Both the position numbers and the translations under genes were made by a program. From Epiperipatus broadwayi (taxonomy: Eukaryota > Onychophora > Udeonychophora > Euonychophora > Peripatidae), in contig JAQFVV010012546.1 in NCBI GenBank assembly GCA_028023455.1, forward strand, positions 699,501 to 763,500: a stretch of 64,000 nucleotides of DNA. Direction: 5' to 3'. Below, in pieces: positions 36,765 to 47,856 of this stretch (positions are counted from its first letter, which is position 1; each line of letters starts with the position of its first letter). The notes under the pieces are model-generated. The model searched no databases, was not told the DNA's origin, and was given only the letters and a program-made list of their open reading frames with translations.

Positions 36765-39070
36765 GTGATGTTTTGGAACAATGAACTACAATTTTGATTC
36801 TCTCATCCACTTGACATTTTTTGAAAGCTTTTTTTTTTTAATTTTTTTGCAGAAAACATTATTTTTTGAAAGACTTGACCATCATGTTTAATGGTATAAT
36901 ATTCTACTCCTTTGTCAGTTTCATTCTGCCAATAACAATAATCAACATTGCAATTATTAGACAGTATTTGATATTATCTTTATAATGTAAGTAGGATATA
37001 CTTCACTGCTAAAATCCATGCTCAAGTTTACCATAAATATTTTCTTATTATTTATATTGCGGTATTGATATATTAAAAATAAGTATTATATTAAAATTAT
37101 AATCTCATATGTATTTTATCAACCTGCCAGCTATAGTTTCTGATATATAAAAGGTTTTGAAACAAATAAATGCTTTACTTAATAAAATATATTTTAATTA
37201 TTTTAAATGAATATTTATAATGTATCTGTAAAAAAAAAAAAGAAGTACAGTACAGTATAAAAAATAATAAAAACGTACATTTTGAAACAAAAATCTTATG
37301 AAAAATATTTTATTAAAGCCTTATGACGAAGGCAGAAAAGAGGATAAAAAATAAATAAAATAAATTAATTAGTGGTAAAAAATAAAAAAGTACATAATAA
37401 AAATTATCTGAATAATTGGTTGAAATTACATTTGGAAGAAGTGAAAATTGTATTGTAAAAGTTTTTAGTATTTTAATGTGTTTTGATAGTATTATTGGCA
37501 TTTCTTATGTTTTAAAGTTTAATGGTATTATGTAATAGCAATAATTTATATATAATTAATTAATTTACATATGAGATTATGTAATCACAAAAATCAGTAT
37601 CATTTTAGTTGGTCAGACTAAGATTTTATCCTGACTGGTTTTTATTTTCTCAATAGCAAACTCAAAACAATTTTTTGCTTTCACGCAATCTATTAGCCAA
37701 GCGTTTAGGCAACATTATTCATATTACATACGAAAATACTCTTGATTTATTTCAAACGAATCACACATTTACACTTAAAATTGTTTTTGTTTCATTTAAA
37801 TTTTATTTTTAAAATGATATTGTATCGTTTTTATTATTTTATCAAAAGAATTTCAATGAAAATTAAATGATTTTTTATATTTTTGATTTTTTCTTCTTAA
37901 AAACTAATCTCACATTCACATTTTTATTATCTTTGTATCCTTTTGTTCTAAAAGTATACAGGGTTTTTTTTTATTTGCATTTTTTTTATCTTGTTAAAAT
38001 GAATGGTCTTTTTGTTTCTAATTTGTAATTTTATCCAGAAGCGATTATTTATTTACAAATAGAAAAGTGAGGGAAGAGGGGAGATAAAATTTGCATTAAA
38101 ACTATTTTTGAAATATAATTGTAATTGATATTAAAAGTTTGAGTCAAAAACTATATATGTTGACACACAAAAATAGGCGTATGTTTGGGTAACAAACAAT
38201 ATGTAAAACAGTCTAAATATCCTTTGCAACTCAAAGACATCTTCAAAAGATCTCTACAATGGATCAATAAATAAGAAATTATTACTCACGAGTTTAACGA
38301 AATTACAGGTGGTGAAAGTTTACTTTTCTTCCGTGTTTTGCTTACTGAATAAGAATAGCCACCCACAACGAATAATTAATTAGATAGCTAACTTGACTGC
38401 ATTATATCTGGGGGAAAAATCAATGTTGATTATCTTAAATGAATATGGTCATTCTAATTCTAAAAAAAAAGAAAAGTTTTCCACTGTACAAGACAACATC
38501 ATAAAATATCAAGCAGAAAACTTTTCTTTAAGAAATACGTCAACACCATGTCTAGTTGCAACTCTTTAATGTATTCTATTATTTGCCATATCTTCTCAAC
38601 GCGAATAATTGACATTGCTTTTTTTTAGAATGCCTTTGAAATATTCCTTATAACATAGGCAAGGCCTACCTCTCCCATGAAAACTATGCTCAAATTTATC
38701 AAAAACAACCTTTTAGGTAGATTTGCATTGTTCATTGGTTTTACATATTTGATTTCTTATTCATATAAGATTTATATAATTGTTGTTTTGATTAATTGAA
38801 AATAATCAAATTTTTATAAATCAACTTTTAGTAGGCAGAAAACATTGCACTTTTTACTCTACAAGTTTTAAACTTTCCATCTATCTATCATGACAAAAGT
38901 TGTTTGTGTATATTTCATGTGATCTTTTCAAAAGCAACACAAGTTTATTAGCTCCTAATTTCTTTAATAAAAAGCAATGTAAACAAATATTAAAAACGTT
39001 TGGTTATTAGTGACAATTTACAATTACTGTTCACCAACTTTTAATAAATTTATTAACTTTATTATAATAT

Positions 39071-39200
39071 TCATATATTTGTTGTGTTTTTTTTTTCATA
39101 TGCCATAGCATCGCCCGGGAGGTGAACCTGCCATAACCGTCTGCAACCAACTGATTGCTTGCAAGGCGACTGTGCTAACCTCTCGGCTCATATATTTGTT
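39071..39200 (-). mobile_element. tRNA-derived SINE S1 with 13-bp target duplication
   Basis: The insertion is 39084-39187, flanked by perfect direct repeats TCATATATTTGTT at 39071-39083 and 39188-39200. On the minus strand it begins GCCGAGAGGTTAGCACAG (A-box region), has CGCCTTGCAAGCAATCAG and a B-box region GCAGGTTCACCTCCCGGGCG. It ends ATGCTATGGCATATG plus an A tail (T run 39086-39096 on the plus strand). The clean duplication shows target-primed insertion by LINE machinery. Confidence 0.9.
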
Positions 39201-39521
39201 CTTTTAGAACTTCATTACACAATCAAATTTTTTAACTGAAAAATAAGGTGATGATTATGCAAGTCAATGAAATGATGTCTCATACACATAATAAAGTATT
39301 TTACTTAGAAGTGAGGAAGGCTTATTACCTTCTATTAACAAACCTTTAAAAATAAAATATTGCAATCTGTAAAATAATGTTCAATAGTTTGCAATATTTC
39401 TCTTTCAAGATTAATTAGAAAGAAAATATCCCAATATTTCAATATATATATATACATGCTTATACACTACATGAATTGAGTAACGCATTATATTCATGTG
39501 TATTCTAACCATAGGGAATTT

Positions 39522-39585
39522 TATGGTGTAATAGTAATTAATGCATCTGGATATTATGTCTGTCAAATAAATTTAAATCTGGTCT
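39522..39585 (+). repeat. tRNA-Asp-like SINE head (weak)
   Basis: TTATGGTGTAATAGTAATTA, then GTCTGTCA, then AAATCTGG occur in the order and spacing of a decayed tRNA-Asp (A box, anticodon arm, B-box region). Too diverged to be a tRNA gene. Confidence 0.3.
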
Positions 39586-40368
39586 GTATTTAATTTATTC
39601 ATGTTTCAAAAAGTCTTACAGTTTTTATTTTAGGCAGCTGGCCCATGATCTCCCCAACGAATTATCCAGTATTGGTTAGTAAATTGACATCTATCAATTC
39701 TTAGGTATAGAATCAAACTATGAAAAACATTGATACTGTTAACGTTTAGCAAATAATAAGCATGATTTGAAAAACATTTTAGTTGTATGGTTTTTTAGGG
39801 GAAACTATTTAAAGTCGTTTGATTTGCAATGGTTTATTTCAAGGCTGTTGCTTTTATAGCATAAAAAATATCAGTTTATTGAGATGAAAGACACATCTCT
39901 TTAATTTAACAATACTTTAAACATATTTAAAAGTAAAGTTATTTATAAGTAATTTCCATAATAAAATTAACATATTTAAATATTCGCTTTTTTAAAAAAA
40001 AAATTATAATAGATTTATTTGCTTATTGATTTTATAAATTATTTAAATATGAATGTATATTCATTTAAAAAAGAAAAACTTCAAAAAAATGATAAATCTG
40101 TTTTGAAACAAAAAAAAGTTTGAATTCATTACTACTTTGATTAATTCAGTTTTCATTTTGATATTGAAGAATAATTAAAAATATAAAAAAAAACGTTATT
40201 TGTTTTTTTTAATCTGATAAAGAAACTCTTTTATATAAAGATTAATTAGAGTAGATAATTCGATGCATTTATCTACTTCTAATAGCGTACATAAATGTAT
40301 TCATTAATAACTATACGTTAAATCAGTTCTAAATTATAGTTAAATTGTTATATATATATATTTTTATA

Positions 40369-40452
40369 TGTCAAATGCGTTGACCCGGAAGCAAACTCAG
40401 GCCAGCTGATTGGAAGGCAGCTATGCTAATCACTAGGCCACCAATGCTTAAC
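40369..40452 (-). mobile_element. tRNA-derived SINE, second family
   Basis: On the minus strand: GGTGGCCTAGTGATTAGCAT (A box), GCTGCCTTCCAATCAGC, GAGTTTGCTTCCGGGTCAAC (B-box region), then ATTTGACATAT. It shares the general layout of S1 but not its sequence. No target duplication found. Confidence 0.6.
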
Positions 40453-41256
40453 AAATTGTTAGATGTTTTGAGCAAAATTCAACAATTGCTCATTAATTTG
40501 GTGAAATCATAAAGTGACAGAATCTGGGGTTAAAATCCACTCACATATAATAATTTCTCATGAAGAATAGCTTATTCCTGAATTATCATGAATGAATGTT
40601 TAAATAGATAACAAAAACCTACATCAAGAGAAAAACAAATAATTACCTAATTTATGCATTATTGACAGCTGACAAACTAAAAACAGTCTGCAATCAATAT
40701 AATATGTAATCAGCTTTCCAAAGCCATAGTACAATGTGAGGAATCATAATCTCTACAATATCTAAATATCAAATGCTGAAATGTTGAAAGCATATCTTAC
40801 CGAAACCAGTCACCTCAATAAAAAGTGATTTAATGCTACTACATAATCACTAGAGGCAAATATATCTAATATAGCAGATTATGCATGTACCAAGAAAACA
40901 TTTCTGCATTAGAGGAAAGGCAAGAATGTTGTGTGGGGAGGGGAGGGTGGCAAGGGAAAAAAAGAAATTGCTCACATGATAATGGTAAATGAACCCATAA
41001 ATCAATCTATAATGTTTGAAAACTATGCATTAACTTTGGCCTTATAAAAAAAATCAATATGACCATAAATAAATACATAAAATTTCAACTTAATATTGTC
41101 ATCTAAAATCCACAAGTTTTATTTCCATTCCAATACTCTTACTGGTCAAAAATAAATATCACTCAAGCATATCAGCATGTTATTATTAAAAGTGAATATG
41201 TTGTAAATATATAAAGTTTGAATTTTTTTGAAAAAAACATTTAACAGTTAAATTAG

Positions 41257-41320
41257 ACTGATGGAACTAGTCCAGCATAAAAATAAATTGCCTTCATCAC
41301 AAACTTTCAGACAATTTGTA
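41257..41320 (+). repeat. Fragment of fold-back family FB2
   Basis: GATGGAACTAGTCCAGCATA, ATTGCCTTCATCACAAACTT and TCAGAC resemble the right outer part of FB2 and FB5 (TGGAAATAGTCCAATATA ... CATCATCACAAATCTTCAGG). Confidence 0.5.
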
Positions 41321-42315
41321 ACTTTATGAGTAATTATTTCAGTATCAATTCAATTTTATGACAGATGTCGTTCAAAACAAATTGGTTTCTCATGCAATAT
41401 CTATGAAAATGAGTTCTTCAAAATGTCTATCAAAAATCACTGGAATGCTATTTATGTACAGTAGATAATGTTCATTAACATATGTTATTACAATAATATG
41501 AATCAATCTATTCTTTAAGCTTTTAATGTTTGTAAGCTTATTTTTTATAACACTGACAAAAATTAAGAGTGAAGTTAATATATCGGCCAGAAGAAAATAT
41601 GGAATTAATAATTATTAAATTAATAATCAAGTTTAAAATATGCATGTTCCAATATCTATCTGTTGTCTAACATATTATTGAGATGTAAATATTGGCATTT
41701 AAAAATATGGAGTAAAATCTAGAAAACTGTTATCATAATTTGACATGATGTTTAATTAGTTGTAATAGATTGGGTTCTTTTTAATTTGTATCTATGTGAT
41801 TGGATGTTGACATTTAATTTCATAAAGCAATATAATTCGTAGTGTGTATGAATAGAATGTTTTCAAAATAAAAAAAATATTGTGAAGAAAATTACAGTTA
41901 TATTTATTAAATTTATTAATATTTAAATATAAATATACTCTTTATATGAAATTATAGTTCAATATATATTATTTTTTTTTGCTTTAACAAAATTTAAAAG
42001 AAATATTGGTAATGTTTATCTATGTAGATAATTCTCTTCATATAAGAATGTCAAAAATATTAATAAAGTAGTTTCTCCTCTTTTCTAATATATACTTTTA
42101 AATTTTTAAACTTCTTTTTAATAAAACAATATAAATTAGACTGGATAATAAAAGTAAATTCAATATTCAGCTAAAATAATATTCTAGAAATATTATTTTT
42201 TGTTTCTAGAATAAAAGAATCCATTATTTGTCAGTTTACACTTTTCTTAAATTTTTGTAAATTTATTACTTTAATGTTTAAACTATAAATTTTTTCAACA
42301 GTATAGGCTTTTTCA

Positions 42316-42712
42316 TACCTGCACTTATATATGTAATATATAGAGGGTTTGAACTCAGAATTTCACATGACTCTCAACCATCAATGCTATCCACACCACT
42401 GATACACTTGATCACACACCTGTTGAAAAGATAATCACCAATATATGTATTTCATACTAAACCAGCACTCATCAGTTGGTCCAGATCATCATCTCTACAC
42501 ATATATACACTCAAAGCTCAGCTTATATTAAGATAGCCAATCTTCATACTTTAATAGAGAGGCTTCAAACCACTCCACCCCACAACTCTTCAGCGATCCA
42601 TTTCAATAAAAATCTGATGATGGAATGCTCAAAGCCCACCTAAGTGCCAACCTTCTCATCTTACCCATGTTGACCACAAGTCACTCTGATCCCTCAAGTA
42701 CAGGACATAATC
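42316..42712 (-). mobile_element. Hammerhead SINE-like repeat H3, full-length copy
   Basis: On the minus strand a ~220-nt 5' part (…GAGGGATCAGAGTGACTTGT…) is followed by the ribozyme at 42490-42430. A ~115-nt 3' part then runs through GTTGAGAGTCATGTG and CTGAGTTCAAACCCTC to a TATATATTACATATATAAGT end. GAGTTCAAACCC resembles a pol III B box and GATGGTTGAGAG a weak A box. Five related copies or pieces occur at 17355, 62750, 63142, 63403 and 63680. The general plan, a SINE-sized repeat with pol III-like boxes and a hammerhead, recalls the schistosome Sm-alpha repeat. Element ends are approximate. Confidence 0.7.
42430..42490 (-). ncRNA. Type I hammerhead ribozyme, AUA cleavage (H3 family)
   Basis: On the minus strand: stem I outer GAUGAUC (42490-42484) with GAUUAUC (42436-42430), seven pairs with one G-U; internal loop UGGA / U; stem I inner CCAA (42479-42476) with UUGG (42441-42438); core CUGAUGA (42475-42469); stem II GUGCU..AGUAU (42468-42454, two G-U); GAAA (42453-42450); stem III AUA/UAU (42450-42448 with 42445-42443); H17 is A at 42442, giving AUA with cleavage expected after it. 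All invariant core bases are kept. Stem III would have only a 2-nt loop, so it is likely to open to two pairs or to work as a dimer. Damaged copies elsewhere preserve the same stems. Confidence 0.75.
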
Positions 42713-43045
42713 CATTTACATACATATATGAGAGATGGGCAGATCTTAGAGCACTTTATTATGAAATATGAATTTTTGTGCTTAAACAAGTTTACATTTT
42801 TTTCAATTTTATAAATCACTTAATGTAACATAATAGTAATTAAAAAAGCTTCAAATATTAGCTGCAGACTATTTTTTGTAAATAGTAATAATATTAAAAT
42901 CTTTGCAGATAATTAAAAGTCAAATAAACCCAAGGTTTCTTGGTGCACAGTTTATCTTATGGGTAAATATATTGATTTTATTGGTCTAACAAATTAATCA
43001 TAATGTATATTCTCTTATTCTTCTCTTTCACTTTCTTTGCATATC

Positions 43046-43084
<39 letters not shown>

Positions 43085-43813
43085 CTTTATATAAATGAAA
43101 GAGAATATATATATATATATATATATATCTCTAACCTTTATAAAAAGAAATTAATCCATTAGTTTATATCTAGAAATTTATTTATTTCTTTTATTGATAT
43201 AATTACCAGTATTAATTAGTTATTATTATTATTTCCAACCCAATATCTAACCAGTTAGTTAGTTGGTTTATCCGCACTTGTGCCACTAATTTTTATCTGG
43301 TTGGTTGCTATGGCTAAATAAATTCAATTAAAGAATTCGGAAGCATAATGATTCGTATATGAAGATCTTCACCTGTATAGAATGGTAACAAACAATATTT
43401 TCCTAATAGCTCGACGTTTGGTTAGTTATAATAATTCAACTACAGCGATATGCAGTCAAGACAGAGATAAAAAAAAATTATCATTACTAAAATAAATTTA
43501 AAAAGAAGATTTAAAATAAACTATCATTCTCTCTCTATCCAAAACACATTCTCTGAGCTGTGAGTATTTGCACTGTTCGACAATGATGATGATTTTTCAT
43601 GTCATTGTTAATATTACTGACTAAAACAAAACATTCATTAATTTGCCAATATGATCTCAATATTTTATTATTATACAATTAGAAGTTTCAATCTCTTAAG
43701 CCATGCCATGCTTGTAATATTGATCATAATTGATCACTCCTTAATTTAAGAGCACTTATAATAATGACATTAATCTCAGGGTTCTCTGTTATATTTAAGA
43801 AAATGCTCGGCAG
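42713..43813. other. AT-rich stretch with two (AT)n runs
   Basis: (AT)n at 43050-43082 and 43105-43129, separated by a short segment. No gene seen. Confidence 0.5.
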
Positions 43814-44051
43814 TATTGTGTTGTCGCATATGACTGACATTCTGGTCAGCTATAGGAAACATTTACCTTATTTAAATTCCGGGTATCCTCATCCCCATAT
43901 CAACTATTATAATATTTAAAGAGATGATAACCAGATTCAATAACAATGCATAATTTTGAATAATACAGCCCTTTTTATCCAGAATCTCAGTCGGAATGAT
44001 GAAAAGACAAGGGTGCTTTTGTGTCCTTCCATCATCCATGACAACACAATA
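43814..44051. mobile_element. Candidate MITE, 10-bp inverted ends with TA duplication
   Basis: TATTGTGTTGTC (43814-43825) and GACAACACAATA (44040-44051) are exact reverse complements. This can be read as TA target duplications around 10-bp terminal repeats TTGTGTTGTC, giving a 234-bp element (43816-44049). TA duplication is typical of Tc1/mariner-like elements. No second copy is present in the window, so this rests on the ends alone. Confidence 0.35.
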
Positions 44052-44365
44052 ATTTAACTAAGATTTATTACTTAGACACTTCACTTAAATGTGTACGGAA
44101 CAATGTGCAACCAAAGATAGTAGTTTGGGAATAAAGTTATTTTTACACACACATAAAATAAAATGTCTTGGTCTGAAGTTTTCAATCCCATAAATAATTC
44201 TTATTAAACTAAAATATAATGAAATATTCCAATCTGCTTAAATTTATCTGTCTGGTGTATTGAGTTTTAGGAGTTTAATGATTTCGGACTCAAGGAAAGT
44301 ATTGAAAGTATTATGCAAATACACTTTTATTTAGCACACAAGAAAAATGACTCTAAACAACGTGT

Positions 44366-44452
44366 AACAAGACTATAATTTATTATTAAAGTTTAACAAG
44401 ATTATAATTTATTATTACAGTTTAACAGGACTATACTTTATTCTTAAAACAC
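44366..44452. repeat. 29-bp tandem repeat, three units
   Basis: Units 44366-44394, 44395-44423 and 44424-44452 each start AACARGAYTATA and continue with a TTTATTMTTAMAGTTT-like segment. Units 1 and 2 differ at only two positions; unit 3 is more diverged. Confidence 0.8.
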
Positions 44453-47400
44453 TAAACAAACATATATAATTTATTCGATCCCATATGGATAAAACAACAT
44501 GTAACTAACATTAATTTGTCTATACTTTTAGACCTGGATTAGAACTACTACTTCATCTTTTTACAATTATGCAAATTGAATAAAAAAAAATACATATTAT
44601 TATCGATACATCAACTCATCCGTTTAGTGTATCTTATATGAGCTTCTACTTAACTTTATTAACTAAATATTAGTTTTGGAATAAAAACAATCTGATTATA
44701 GGCAATACGTAAAACGATTTTTATGATAATGTATTTAATTAAACGATGGTTTGTATTTAGATAACTTATTATAATTTATGGGCTATTTATCAAACATTGC
44801 ACTTACTATTTTTATATTTAACTTAATACCACTTAAGTTGTGATACACACTTTATTCATAAGGATAATCTACATTATTAGTGTTGCTTATTCATTAACCA
44901 GAATTAAACATTGTATTTGAATCCTCCATTGGTAAATAAGCGTTTCTAAATTACGCGATTTTAAACTTACTCTCTCCATTGACTTACATGTGAATTACTA
45001 GCAATATTCCGCCGCACAATCCAGATATTGATCATAGTACTAGCGCACTATTTATACTAAAATGGATCTTGAGGAATTAACACCTCCAATATACCCGTTA
45101 TCTTGCCCTAACTTTCTAAACAAAACACAATAATCAACACCTTCCGTGGTGGAATTATCTCTATTTTCTCATGAGGAATATGGAATAACACCGAAGGTCA
45201 GTAGAGTTAACTACTACATTAAAATATTTTGGTGGTTTCTTGCCTTTTACTTGGTCATAATACGAACACACACCAAATATAATCCTCTTCTGGGATTTAA
45301 ACGAATGAAGTATACTACATGCAAGATAAATTCTTGATCGTCCTAACTATGAGAAGCGATCACTTGGGCTATAAAACATGCCCGAATACTAGATGTAACT
45401 ATTCCCCTCATGGAAAACAAAGCTTTTGGGGAAATCATTTTCATCCCACAAAATAAACATATTATAAAGATTACCTATGCTGATATTAAGCATATACTGA
45501 TGCTTTATCTGGGCAAGACAAGCAAATACACTAATTATACTAAAATTATGTTACGGGGTATACTTAGATCAACATCTGAAATCAATGGATATCACAGAAT
45601 AAAAGTATAATAATTTTCATTTTACCAAAGGAACATTCAACAAGTAATGGGTAGCATATTATCTTGAACTAAATAAAGTGAATGTGTTAATAAAGAATAA
45701 TTGAGAATAGGTTCCTCAATTAATACAGTATAAATTCGTTTCAAGCTTTAGACAAGAAATATCTTGTATAGCAATTCTTTTTAATTACTTCTGATAATTT
45801 TTTTTTTATTTACTTTACCTATTAAGTATCTAAATGTTTTTCTTTTAAGCATCTAACATATAAAATTTATACCCATAATTGCATATAATAGTTAAAACAC
45901 ATTTTATAAAAAAATTTTCCATGTCAAATATAAATTTAACTTAGAATAATTACATGAAAACATACCTTTATGATTACAAGGTCATTTAAATATTACTTGA
46001 CTATACAGCCTTTAACCTGTTGATATAACATAATTTTACAAATTAGTAAAAAAAATCATTACTTAACAAGTGCTTATTATCTCACTAGAAAAATGTTTTT
46101 CGTTGGGCAATTTATCCAGATGAAGAACTTGATCCAGTCATAGTTCACGAAGCAAATTTAAAATAAGAAACACATTTTATTATTTCATTTATATAAAAGT
46201 TGCCTCCATTCTGGTGCACTTAATAAATTAGGCAAAGAAAAACATAGCAGCATTGGATGTTAACTCTTCCTTGAATTAAACTGCTATAATTTTGGGATCC
46301 AAGAAAACAATACATATTCTAACGTAGACGAATATTTTATTCTAAACGATAACACACACAATTCTTTTCCTTTTCTATTATTGATGATACGTACCATTTT
46401 TAGCTAGCTGGCTTATGAATAAAAAAATAATGCGCGAATTTTCCAAGATACTATTATTATAATGACTGCAACTGACTTACATGGATATGAAGTTTTAATG
46501 ACTCCAATTGATGTATAATATAACATATTATATTATGGTTATAATTAAGTCACTAATGTTTTTAGTTTTTTTTTTCCTACTCTGGGAATTGTAAATTTTC
46601 TTTAATAGGGAATTCTCCGTAAAATGCACACATACAAATTTTCCGATATTTGCCTTGAGAAAATTTATATATATTTTTTTTTTAAAAAAAAAAATATACA
46701 GGTGCATAAGTAAATATCATTTATCATTAATATTATTTCTAGATAATATTCAGTGAATAAAACATATTTTAACGTGGGGAACTTACATTATTTTCAAAGG
46801 CAGACAATTTCTTTTAGAAAGAGCGTGAAATTTTTCTAGTTAACTTTCCTTGGCTTTTATAATATGTCTTTTAATTATAATTTTTCTTTTATACCATGAA
46901 AAGATCATTAAATAAGGTAAAGTGAACAAATAATTGATTATTTCCTGGAAATTACTTATATTACTTAATTTAAATATAATGACATTTTCCGTGATTGCTG
47001 TAGTTAATATAGTCATTTTGAACTTTAGCACAAGATAGTATATTTTTGCGTATAAAAAGCTTTAAATAGGTAGATAGCAAAAGAGGATCAGGATGTCCCA
47101 CCAAAAAGGATTAGCCACACATGATATTATTAAAATTTTACTTGACTTATATTTATTTCTGCAATTAAAAATAAAAAAAAATTTGTTACCGAATTTCAGC
47201 ACTGCTTCTTCCTTGAAAAACTAAAGTCAGACTATCTTTCTTCAAAAAAAAAAAAATTGGCGGTCTTGTTTTAGCAACCTCTTACAGAAAAATAATCATT
47301 TACTTATACCATAAATAAAAGAAAGGAAAAAAAAAACATTACAATCATATAGTTTTCGTATTATTTACCTGGACTACAAAGTAATTTGACAATATAAAAA

Positions 47401-47810
47401 AAATTAATAAATACATTTAATTAATAATTAGTGATGTATATTTCTTTTAAATATGATTTTCTACAAAAATAAATTATCAGAAGTTATTGTGCTTTATGAT
47501 AAGATACTCATCCATTCTCCCTCTCTACCCATCCAAAATCAATTACTGTTTATGATATGTGCTTTTATACTATATTAAATTGCTCTTATTGTTAATATTT
47601 TAATTAAATTATTCATGCTCTTCTTTAAAATGACATTGAATTACTAAATTTATTAGTTATTTGCTTAAAACACGTTAAAGTGAGTAAATAGCATATTTTA
47701 TTAATCACTTAATATTATTATCATTTTATTTTTTTATTTTCTAAAAAAGGATAGCATTGTTTTCCTGTGGAAATAATGCCAAATAAACCAAGTGTCAATA
47801 ACACTAGGTT

Positions 47811-47812
<2 letters not shown>

Positions 47813-47852
<40 letters not shown>
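47813..47852. repeat. (TA)n microsatellite at left end of the 4.5-kb element
   Basis: Pure TA run bounded by TACAAT on the left and ATTGTA on the right, so it also sits in a small palindrome. Confidence 0.85.

Positions 47853-47856
<4 letters not shown>

Larger units (their letters stand above)
35224..39070. other. Mostly AT-rich; less AT-rich block at about 35570-36300
   Basis: No gene recognised. The 35570-36300 block has more even base composition and may be an old repeat or exon-like relic, but every frame I tried is interrupted and no protein family is evident. A 26-bp tandem duplication lies at about 36323-36374. Confidence 0.4.
39201..42315. other. AT-rich stretch with SINE and fold-back fragments
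   Basis: No gene seen. It includes a second type of tRNA-like SINE at 40369-40452, a tRNA-Asp-like fragment at about 39522-39585 and an FB2-family fragment at 41257-41320. A G-rich patch near 40932-40955 stands out from the AT background. Confidence 0.45.
44052..47852. other. Intergenic or intronic stretch, some of it less AT-rich
   Basis: No gene is recognised. The 44900-45610 block is of more even composition, with frames at 45146-45337 and 45410-45610 of unknown nature. Neither shows a signal peptide, domain motif or good splice sites, so I do not call them genes. A 29-bp tandem repeat lies at 44366-44452. Confidence 0.4.
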
